From NCBI GenBank assembly GCA_940671915.1, contig CALNVZ010003426.1:5752153-5816152 (forward strand): a stretch of DNA of 64,000 bases. Direction: 5' to 3'. The translations under genes and the position numbers were made by a program. The notes below the pieces were generated by a model. It worked only from the letters and a program-made list of their open reading frames with translations, ran no database searches and was not told where the DNA came from. Shown piece by piece: positions 55,266 to 64,000 of the stretch (within the stretch, counting starts at the first letter, position 1; each line of letters opens with the position of its first letter). The stretch comes from Paracentrotus lividus. Lineage: Eukaryota; Echinodermata; Echinoidea; Camarodonta; Echinidae.

Positions 55266-55587
55266 TTCGTGGTCAAGTCTTTGAACCTAACATAAATCCA
55301 TTTTTATCCCTAACCCTTCATCTTAGATGAAATAGTAATTTTTTGTTGGAGCAAATATCGTGTCACCCTTAATGGTACTAATAATAAAATCTCTAGTCTG
55401 ACAATGAACTGTGTGCATCATATATTGACAAGCCTTTAATTTTCTCCAATGTTTTGGATGCTTAATGATTTATGAAGCTTTTTTATGTCATATGTAAATT
55501 TACTCATGTGATGTCTTCTGTTTTGTACATGTACCTTATGAGAAATACAAATTGTACATTATCCATTGCAGTTACTTTTGCATTCCG

Positions 55588-55640
55588 ACAATAAAATATG
55601 TACATCATTTTGTCAATGAACTTGTGAATAGTGTTTTCTT
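55588..55640 (+). terminator. Candidate poly(A) signal of RUVBL2
   Basis: CAATAAAATATG near 55590, followed within 40 bp by the GT-rich GTGAATAGTGTTTTCTTGT. A weaker AATAAA lies near 55384. Using this site would give a 3' UTR of about 4 kb containing several MITEs; an earlier non-canonical site cannot be excluded. Confidence 0.35.
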
Positions 55641-55725
55641 GTATTTCAATTGACATGCTTAACCCTTACTGTGTCAACCATGTTTGAATAGACATCCTAT
55701 AGAGGTTGTGCAGTGACATCATACC

Positions 55726-56117
55726 CAGACCTGCCAACAAAAAATCGTATTCCGTACTTTTTCTATCCTCTTTCGCTTCTTAAGGGGGTACTAAGATCTA
55801 TAGATGTCTATCACCATCATGCCATACTACATAGCACCTGTCTTCATAGAAAACATTTAATTGTTCAATGAATTGTCTATGTCCCTCATTTACCAGAACG
55901 AATGCTTTGGTGCAGGGATGACACACTTGTCAAAATGTTTGGCATATTTACCTGTTTTTCTATTGAAAATAATTGAATAATAAAAGGTTTTCAGGTCGAC
56001 AGGTGGATGGGGATTGACATTTTTTATTGATCCTGAATAATTATTGACATTTAATGAGTTTGGTACCCCTTATCCAAATGAAAAAGACAAAAATACGATT
56101 TTAGGTTGGCAGTACTG
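55726..56117. mobile_element. hAT-like MITE
   Basis: CAGACCTGCCAAC then AAAAATCGTAT at the left is mirrored by ATACGATTTTAGGTTGGCAG then TACTG at the right. Flanks CATACCC and CATAGCCC are similar but not identical. The ends resemble those of the 9049-9477 element. Confidence 0.6.
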
Positions 56118-56335
56118 CATAGCCCTCTATAGTTGGGGGCTGAGGCCATTGCCTTGCATGCGTTTGTGAAAGCAACTGGCTCATCTCTGACAACTTCTTT
56201 TACGCGTATTCCTATACCCCTCTGAGGGAGGGTGCTATGAAATTATGACGTCATATGCATAAGGTCTATGGAGCAGTGTTTTGTCTGGCATAAAAAGAGT
56301 TAAATTGTTTAAAATAGTCATAACTTTATTGATGA

Positions 56336-57000
56336 ATACAGTCTACTCCCTTTATAACAAGAACATGTGAGATGTAATCTTGATTGCATTGTAACTACCC
56401 ATCTAAATTTGGACACGTACATCGTACAAAAGTTCCCTAGCGTAAGTAGGCCTACCATACAGAGGACACCACAACAAAAACAAAATACATGTTCAAGATA
56501 TTTGTTTTCTGTTCCAATCAGTGCAAACCTATGGGTTCAATGTTGGTAAAAATAATAGGGGACTGTATCAGACTCGAACATACACAAAATATAAACCGGT
56601 GGTGCATAAAAACATGAGAAATGCTGAATAGAAGGCACAATTGTTATCATACAGTGCACTCCCATGTAATGAAAACATAACCACCAATTTACAACAAAAT
56701 CTATTAACCCTTTAGCACCTAAATTGCCCGAGACCACCCGTCATCTTACTCACTAAGACCGCCCGTTTTATGGATTCTTGATAATATAAATATGTATACT
56801 GTCCTATTCTGCAAAAAATAAAAATAAAAGAAATAATGTTTTCAAGTATTTCTTATTGAAATGCCCTAATGCAAACACAGTAAAACCCTTTCCGAATAGG
56901 GAGTAAGCTGACACTTCTCATGCAGTCTCTAGGTGCTAAAGGGTTAAACTGAACACAATTGTATCCATGTTTGACTTGTTGTAATAGGAGTAGACTGTAT
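56336..57000. mobile_element. MITE with ATACAGTCTACTCC ends, host of a nested element
   Basis: Left ATACAGTCTACTCC and right GGAGTAGACTGTAT are perfect 14-bp inverted repeats, and the similarity continues into TTATAACAAG and CTTGTTGTAA. A TA dinucleotide at each end suits a mariner-type TA duplication. The piggyBac-type MITE 56708-56943 is inserted inside it, near its right half. Confidence 0.75.
56708..56943. mobile_element. piggyBac-type MITE nested in the 56336-57000 element
   Basis: CCCTTTAGCACCTA and TAGGTGCTAAAGGG are perfect inverted ends flanked on both sides by TTAA (56704-56707 and 56944-56947), the invariant piggyBac target. At 236 bp it is non-autonomous. It is younger than the element it interrupts. 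Confidence 0.88.
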
Positions 57001-58408
57001 CTTAAAAATCTCTATAAATTCAGTAAAATCTAAATGATGGTTTTGGAACTGAATCGTAACGTTGTACCGTTGTTTTTTGACAGAAATGCAAGAGATCAAA
57101 GTTTTTTAGCAATACGTGCCAAGACACATACACTATATTACAGAATTAAGAAATCATTTTATCTCAAACATTTTCTTCTCTTAAATTCCGTATTGAAAAC
57201 AACGTAATCCTCCTCCCCTGCCCAGTCTCTCCCTCTCTCTTTCACACACATGCACAGATACTCTCTTTATAAATACAGTCAAATCTGCACTAAGTCGGCC
57301 TTCTATTAGTCGAATAATCACCCAAGTTGAAGCTATTTTTTAGTCCAGATTATAAGTAGGTATTATTCACTTCTCGTAGGTCGAATTTCTCCTAAGATTT
57401 GTACGTCTCAAAGAGATTTGACTTTCTTTCAGGTAGTTACCTTTATTGTTACTTTTTTTTTTAGTCTCTATGAATATCATCAAACCTCACTCATCTCCAT
57501 CTTTGCACATCTGTAATACATTTACTGGAATCCTATATATTTTCAGCAAATAAAAAAAACAGACACACATGATCACTATATGTGCAGCCTTATAGACCGT
57601 ATTTATTTCCACTGATCGAGTCATATTAAACACATTGAGCAGAATTTTGCAGCCATTGATTACAATTTCATAAGCATCAGCATTTTATGCATCACGTTCT
57701 AACTAAACGTGCATTATAGACTTTATTTAGGATTTCTTTGCATACACTTTTTGACAGTATTTCCACATATAGTGGTTTGACATAATAACTTTGAGTGAAC
57801 TTTAAAAAATATATCAGATACATGTATATCAGCAGAAAAAGTGAAAAAAAAAAAAAAAAAAAAAATCTGCACAAAATGAGACCAGTGAACAATATTACCA
57901 CTTACGTGTTTCACGTCAGGAATTAAAAAAAGGCAATTAGCATCAAATCCTTAAATTGCAATGATCTGACAAAGTAAAAATCAGTCTTTCCAGACAAATT
58001 GGAATCATAATAATTTTAAACATGACTTTAATGTCCTATTGGATACATTATAAACCAATAAATTTTTGTTTAACATAATAAGTGTACAAAGGTAACAATT
58101 TGAACAAAGAGATAAACTGAACAGAAAATATACAATAATAATGACAAAATGAGCAAAGAAAATGAATTCCATCAAGATTCAAATCTGAGACCTCCTGATT
58201 GCTATAAAGGTGTTCCACTGAGTGAGCTATCATGGCAAGCCCTTATTTCAATGTTCATCCTATAAAGGAAACCCTTAGCTTTCAATGCTCGAGTGATCAG
58301 AAGCTAGAGAACCTAGCATAAACCCGAAGGATAGAAAACAACTTGGGGAGAAGTGACTTGGATCACAGCGAATTGATGGCAGCTTTTGAAATATAATTTT
58401 GAACAAAG
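57001..58408. other. No recognised gene
   Basis: AT-rich intergenic DNA with an A run at 57846-57864. The stretch near 57288 (CAGTCAAATCTGCACTAAGT) looks like another MITE end, but I could not find its partner. Confidence 0.4.
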
Positions 58409-58607
58409 TACTGTATAAGCCAATTTTTGCTTACAGATATTTCCGCGATTTTGGACTAGTTTGGGAAATTCACGAGAGCAAAATTTCGCGATCTGGTGAT
58501 GTCTTCATTAATATAAATAGCCTTGTGCTAAAGAGGAATTCTCGCGATGACCAGCTCGCGAAATTCGCGAAAATAAAGTCACCGCGAAAATAACCACTTA
58601 TACAGTA
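58409..58607. mobile_element. 199-bp MITE with 7-bp target duplication
   Basis: Ends TACTGTATAAG and CTTATACAGTA are perfect inverted repeats. AACAAAG flanks at 58402-58408 and 58608-58614. Inside, TTTCCGCGATTTTG and TTCGCGAAAATAAAG-like sequences oppose each other. Confidence 0.82.
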
Positions 58608-59516
58608 AACAAAGTAAAACTGACCAGATATATATTTACAAGGTAACAATGGCGCATAGGGAGTATTGACAGACATGAAGTGGTACATGACAAATGGTCT
58701 GCATGCCTCGTATCCATGTTAATACTTTATGATAATGCCCCTTGATATAACACACTATTGAAATTTTTTTTAAAAAGTGAGTCATTTCGCAGATTATCTA
58801 TGCACAATTAGGGTAGACAACCAAGAAAATGTTTTTCATCATACAGTGTACAATTATTTTAACAAGGAAAAAAAACCACAAACAAACAAACAAAACCAGT
58901 TAAATTGGAATGTGTAAAGTTATATGAGCATAATTGTACAGAACAGAGTGACTTAAATATATGAAAAATACGATTAATACAAAAAATAACAAATAAAAAA
59001 ATGGATACTCCAAAATTCTCAGAAGCAAGTTTTCACATTTTTGTTCATGATACTTATGACTGAAATAGATGGTGACCGGTATGTACATAACTGCGAACAT
59101 AACATTTTTTTTACTTAAAAATTCAAATTTAGGTTACATGTATATGATCAGCATGATCCAAGGGTCCGTTTACCTCGACTGCATGTATTCTCATAATACT
59201 GATATACATGTTTATTTTTAAAATGTACATTGCACATGAATACCATTCACACACACTGCTCTGATCATTGGCTTCAAAAGCTGGGTAATCAAACGCCCCG
59301 GACAGACCCCCATTTGATAGCATACGATGTTGATAAATTGCCAATAGACCAGATTACTAAGCTATTATAATTTATCCATGCTTCTTTTCTGGCAACATAG
59401 TAACAAATTATTCAAACAACCTGTAATAAAAGAATGAACTACAATATGTCAGCAAGCTTTCAGGTTGTCAAGAACAACCTTTTTTAAAAAAAAAGTATAC
59501 AATGTTATAATGACTT
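58608..59516. other. No recognised feature
   Basis: AT-rich intergenic sequence. Short frames without motifs on both strands. Confidence 0.4.
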
Positions 59517-59960
59517 TAAACTGGTCTAAACCCACTTTGACCAATGGCCGCTTGGTTGTCTCATCCCTCCTGTCTAATTCCATTTCGTCTAAACCAGTTC
59601 GTTTAATTACCTTTGGTCTAATTGCACTTCGCATATTTACCATTTCGTTTTATTCCCATTTCGTCTATGTCTCTTTGTCTAATGTCTACTTCGTCTGACA
59701 CCAACTGATTCAATTCGTGTTTTAACTGGTAATAGACCAAATATTCATTCAGGAATTAGACAAAATGCTTTTCAATAATTGGCTTTTAAATGAATGGGCA
59801 ATTATAACAAGTGAGAATTAGGCCAAGGCAAAATTAGATTTAGATTTTAAATTGTGTGTAGACAATGAGTTAGCTTGTGCATCACTAGACAATCAAGAAA
59901 TTGGACCAACTGCTGTTAGACTAAGTGGATATAAACTGTGATACAATGATGCACTGGTTT
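59517..59960. repeat. Degenerate CATTTCGTCTAAT repeat element
   Basis: Between 59570 and 59700, about seven loose copies of a 15-20 bp unit containing TTCGTCTAA or TTTGTCTAA. The right part (59725-59935) carries the inverse motif TTAGACAAA or TAGACCAAA. The two halves therefore face each other like the arms of a foldback element. Confidence 0.5.
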
Positions 59961-60252
59961 AAATTCTTCTGAGATACCCTGTTAAAGTAAGTGCACAATC
60001 CCTTTTTTCCTGTTAAAATGACCATGTAATGAGACAGGTAGGCCTACATTTCTGCAGGAATTTCTTGGGATGATAAAATATGGCAACTTTTATCGGCCTT
60101 TCAGTGAATGTTAAAAAAATAAACAAATATAAACCTGACTTAAACAACAAAAAAAAGCACAATTTAAATTCATGATCTGGATTGCTTTTGTTTTTCAACT
60201 CGGTCATCTATATTGAGGTCTATTTTATCCTCAAAAGTAAGGATTTCTCTCA

Positions 60253-60784
60253 AAACCTATACAGGAGGCACATGTATTCTTCCTTGTGCCTGTGCATGTG
60301 ACTCACATGACGTGATTTCTGGAACGACTTGGTGTAAATTATATCATGTCCCATCTTCGTACGTAGATTCTTGACACAGTTCTCTATCGCGTGGTGCGCT
60401 GGCCTACGGATCGGCGTAAGAAATAGAAGAACAGTAGGGCGCTTTGACAGGGTTGGGTAGAAAGACGTGACGCTCGTGAATAATGTTGAGTCGCGGGCGT
60501 ACATCATGGCAAGGTACGCGTCGACGCTCCGCTCAACGCTCTTCTGAATCATTCTGTTGGGAGAAGAGTGCATTCGCGATTCCCAAGGCGACTTTGTCGA
60601 GGTCAACCACGCTGTCGTAGACCTGGCCATCACCGACCCGTTAGTTCACCTTTCGTCTTCTCTGCGGCTATCATCTTTGAAGGATCTCGGCATAGAGGTA
60701 ACCACCGACACTGAAGGAGTGACAAAGATGGCGTTCACAATTTTCCTCTAGCTGGAGGAAGTCCACAACCCGCTGAGCAACTAC
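60253..60784 (-). pseudogene. TMEM53/DUF829-like, 3' exon, frame-broken
   Basis: Follows the acceptor ATTCTCTCAG. It begins VVAQRVVDFLQLEENCERHL then CHSFSVGGYLYAEILQR, matching the TMEM53 stretch RVLAQKLLELL...FHVFSNGG with the Gly-Gly nucleophile-elbow region. After frame changes come QVYDSVVDLDKVALGIANAL, then VERSVDAYLAMMYARDSTLF, and the C-terminus IENCVKNLRTKMGHDIIYTK then SFQKSRHVSHMHRHKEEYM. The last part matches SAHVSHLRDYPTYY of human TMEM53, a nuclear-envelope and ER membrane protein of the alpha/beta-hydrolase-like DUF829 family. At least four frame changes in 530 bp. Nearby RUVBL2 has none in 1.4 kb of coding sequence, so genuine decay is favoured, but local base-calling error remains possible. 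Confidence 0.7.
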
Positions 60785-61336
60785 CTGAGAGAATTAGAAT
60801 GAAAGATGATCGTGAGGCAATATAACATGCAACTTGAACATTGTTCAATGGTAAATTTATGCTGAATTTGGTAGTGGACTTTTTGCAAAGTCATGTTACA
60901 TTTTCAATCAAAGACACATGTCAATGGTTATTAAATTTGGAATTTCTAGTCAAACAATGTTGAAGCTTGTGATGGACTGCAGAAAATATTTGTTTTTTTT
61001 CATTAAAGGAGTGTTTATTTAATTTCAAAAATATTTATTTGCCAGTGATCCTCAGAGCTCATCAAACTCGCATCATCAGATGCATATTTCACGCTTTTAG
61101 TTTTCATTGAAAGATGCACTGACCTGCAAAAAATATAAAATAAAAAAATAAAAAATAAAAAAAAAAAAAAAAATCCCTACTTTTAAATGTTTTGAAGAGA
61201 GAGAGAGAGAAAAAACCCAGAAGTGTTGTGTCAAAAAATTTCTCTTTTGGGTGGGGTGGGGGGGACTTGCCCCTCTCCCCCTTCCTCACATTTGGTCCAT
61301 GCTCATATCATTTGTGTAGCTATAACTATTAAATAC

Positions 61337-61584
61337 CTGTGATCCTGCTGGGCAGGATCTGCCATTGGCTTCTTCCTTACAACCAGCACATCACATCCCG
61401 ATTAAATAGATCGAGAGAAGTTATTGACATGACGTTCCTTGCAACAAGCCAGCTCAGGAGGAGAACAAGGGGCGCGAAGCCTCAGCGACGCCCCCGACAA
61501 CAGGGAATGGCGTACTTCTGAACCATCATTGTGTCGTGTATTAGCAGGCCGAGATGGGGAGGCTTGGTTGCCCAGTCCCCTCAT
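61337..61584 (-). pseudogene. TMEM53/DUF829-like, 5' exon, frame-broken
   Basis: ATG at 61584 opens MRGLGNQASPSRPANTRHND. In another frame follows APLVLLLSWLVARNVM, equal to the PVVILLGWGGCKDKN start of DUF829. The exon ends with CPAGSQ and donor CACAG/GTATTT. Joined to the 3' exon this gives GSQVVAQRVVDFL in phase, the usual family sequence, so both splice sites fit. At least two frame changes lie within the exon. The gene is convergent with RUVBL2. The basic, Ser-rich N-terminus could be a targeting sequence. Confidence 0.62.
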
Positions 61585-64000
61585 GGATAAGTACTGCCAT
61601 GGAAGGGCTGATAAAACAGAAAACACAAGATATAACATGACAGTCTTATCAATACCAATTACTAACATATAAGTGCAAAACTTTTTATTGGTGTATGAAA
61701 TTTGAATCAAAATTTAGTAGCTTTAATATTTCTATAAAGCTGGAAAATCAGGCTTTCTTAATAAGCATTTTTTCATCGTTTAGCTAGGAATTGTTTAGGA
61801 GCTTAGAGCTTTGAGGCTATAGACCTTCTACTATCAACAAAACTCTATTCTTGCAAATCTTTCTAGCTTTTCTTGGTGTAGGTTTTTGCACATTCATAAC
61901 GACCACAAACTCAGCTCACCTATTTAAAGAAAATGATTTTGGAAATTGAATTCTCTCTGTTTGCAAAAGTAGCTCTAGTCGATATGATTAAATTACAAAA
62001 GAATAATAGTCAAAATAAGTGTATTGCCCCTTGCTCTAGTAATTAAACCAAGGAGTTCTTATAAGATCTTAGATTCGACCTCTTGGTTAAAAAAAGTCGT
62101 AATCCCACAGGTTCAGGAAGCGATCCCCATCAGCCATCATCACAGTAGGATTTGACTGATCATTTTTTCTTTTCTTTTTCCATTCATTAAAGTGTCATTA
62201 TATAGGCAAAGTCGACAATGATTCGGAAGAGGGGAAGTGGACTGGAATATTAGGATATTTTAAAATGAGTGCATTTATTTCACACTTTTCTAATGGTAGA
62301 AAACTGATCCTAAGAAAAAGTCTGTTATAGGTAACAGGTATAAGTTGACAGTCAATGGACATGCTTTCATCTCAATAGGCCCCTATCTATTCTATGATAC
62401 ACGTATGAACATGTGCTTATTTTTACCTATTAATAGACAGAATTTCAATTGGTCATTTACCATACTACCTTCAAGATATATAGCAAATTATGAGCTCTCG
62501 ATTGATGATTAATTAATAATAATAATAAGACATTTGTTTTAAAAACGGCATCTGTCTAGTTAAACTATTCTCAAGGCCGCATTGTCTAAAACAAGATGAA
62601 AGTGTGTGACCAACAATATTCAACAGTATCATCATTTCTAATAAATTTAGAGTTTACAATACACATTCTCTAATAAAAATAAAGATGGTGTAACAGTTAA
62701 CTTAGATCTGAACGTTAGATCTAACGTTAGATCTAGAGTTCTAGATCTAGAATCTATATGCAATAAAACAATGGATACTTTTCATCTCATCATGCAGTCT
62801 CAGCATGCTTCAGGCATGCCTGACACCGTCAGCTGCACCTGGGCCTGTTCCTAGCCTCGTCCTAGGCGGCTGTGCGTACGGGGACACAGGCACACACACA
62901 ATGTTCTACGAAACATAAAACGGGCGGCAGGCCACAGTCTTCCAAATCAGCTGGCACATCACGACACAGTCGTCCATGCCCAGTCCAGTCCCGCGCTGGT
63001 GGTCGTGTAGACGTGCCATGGGTTCCTATTTGAGGAAAAAGCCACTTTATGCGGTACTCGATTTTGGGGCCATATTCCCCAGAGCCGAATACACAGGGAT
63101 CCGCGCCACTTGGCGAAACAAAAAATTGCTATACAAAAAATATAACGCTCAAACTGCAATACATTTGAAACTTCCCATTTTGTGTACATTTAGCCTTACC
63201 TCTAATTTTCTAATGCTATCCCAAAACGCTGAAGAGCCTGTCCAGTAAATGAAGCGAAACAGATGTATAGTTTCTAGGTGTGGAAACTGCAACCGCCTTT
63301 CTTATTCGAGAATAAAATAAATCTAGACACTCATTTCGATACCTAAATTCATAGTAATCGATTCACTTAATTAGATTACTATGCAGAATATCTGGCCCTG
63401 TTTAATAAGAAATTTCACATGTTGACCCCCATTATATAGCGAGAATGAAACCCATGGATTCAGTTTGAAGGAATTGTATGAAAACAAAAAGATAAAAAAA
63501 TAAAAAACAAATAAAGAATAATCCAGAATGCAAGTGCAGATTAAAGTAAAGTTTGTGAGTTTGAGAACAATTTGAATAAATGTAAAGGAAGTATGTGCAT
63601 CTATGAATGATTTGTGTATCACTTACGCGTATGGATGATCTTCACTACTGTTGCAAACATTGTCCCAATGTGTGATGTCCACACCATGAACAAACTCTTC
63701 CACATATTACCATAGCAAAATAATCATACCAAGATTGGCTTCCTTTTTTACCTCATTTTCTAATGGTAGTAGAGGAGTCTTCTCAACATGATTATAATTT
63801 TTGTGAACTTGTATTACATTCCTCCCATTGAAAAGAATCTCAGATCTTTTTAATGGAAGATTAATTTTAAAAAAGACAATTTGAATGAATATAATGTAAA
63901 AAAGTAATGGGGAAGTTGTTAATATATACAATCCACACAGCTTGGGGCCTGCTTGCCATATGTCTGAGCGATATCCCCTCCACAGTAGTGTATCTACATT
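61585..64000. other. No recognised gene
   Basis: Upstream flank of the TMEM53-like gene. It contains the palindromes at 62711-62735 and a GC-richer patch at 62820-63120 that might be its promoter or first exon. Frames at 62976-63248 and 63707-63931 have no recognisable domain. Confidence 0.4.
62711..62735. repeat. Overlapping perfect palindromes
   Basis: AACGTTAGATCTAACGTT (62711-62728) and TAGATCTAACGTTAGATCTA (62716-62735) are both perfectly self-complementary and overlap. TCTAGATCTAGA-type repeats follow. Confidence 0.85.

Noticed and set aside
60557-60751. Plus-strand frame MGEECIRDSQ...
   Set aside because: It is the antisense of the TMEM53-like 3' exon, whose minus-strand reading matches a known family and has splice sites.

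Overview
The window looks like noisy draft sequence from a marine invertebrate deuterostome. An echinoderm, probably a sea urchin, fits best. Three things point there: the protein-level resemblance of the genes, the very high load of small transposons and foldback elements (one resembles the sea urchin TU foldback family), and compact exons in repeat-filled introns. The species is an inference.

Three host genes can be recognised. (1) RUVBL2/Reptin, plus strand, 33615-51596, is a complete-looking 14-exon AAA+ ATPase gene of about 466 residues with no frame breaks and canonical splice sites. (2) A gamma-butyrobetaine-dioxygenase-like gene (BBOX1 family), minus strand, is represented by exons at 12606-12839, 11784-11959 and 5802-5947; the catalytic 3' part lies outside the window. 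(3) A TMEM53/DUF829-like gene, minus strand, has exons at 61337-61584 and 60253-60784 and is broken by several frame changes, so it is a pseudogene or poorly polished.

The window is a scaffold of three contigs separated by two 25-N gaps (3511-3535 and 22865-22889). The end of the second contig (11626-22864) and the start of the third (22890 to about 34653) are the same approximately 11.2-kb sequence. This looks like an unmerged contig overlap, and it doubles BBOX-like exons 1-2, a CR1/L2-like LINE, a 2.4-kb satellite-bearing transposon and RUVBL2 exon 1. The first contig (1-2880) is an error-rich inverted copy of about 4560-6700, including a garbled copy of BBOX-like exon 3.

Layout: 1-11.6 kb holds the inverted-repeat tangle and the long intron 2 of the BBOX-like gene, with several MITEs. 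11.6-34.6 kb is the duplicated block, with BBOX-like exons 1-2, the LINE, the 18-unit GCGAAGCGC satellite inside a TIR element, and RUVBL2 exon 1. 34.5-38.8 kb is RUVBL2 intron 1, with a 750-bp purine tract and a 465-bp near-perfect palindrome. 38.8-51.6 kb holds RUVBL2 exons 2-14, with introns carrying MITEs, a solo LTR, a LINE tail, and a tandem repeat rich in DR1-type nuclear-receptor half-sites. 51.6-60.2 kb is a probable long 3' UTR and intergenic DNA with at least six MITEs, one nested in another. 60.2-61.6 kb is the TMEM53-like gene; 61.6-64 kb holds no recognisable gene.

The most striking biological pattern is inside RUVBL2. Five of its 14 exons (2, 4, 6, 8, 12) are each accompanied by local tandem copies of part of the exon plus one splice site, while the functional exons stay intact. 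Two of the exon-2 copies could be spliced in-frame as 20-residue repeats. I see no obvious new multi-gene system such as a defence or biosynthetic cluster.
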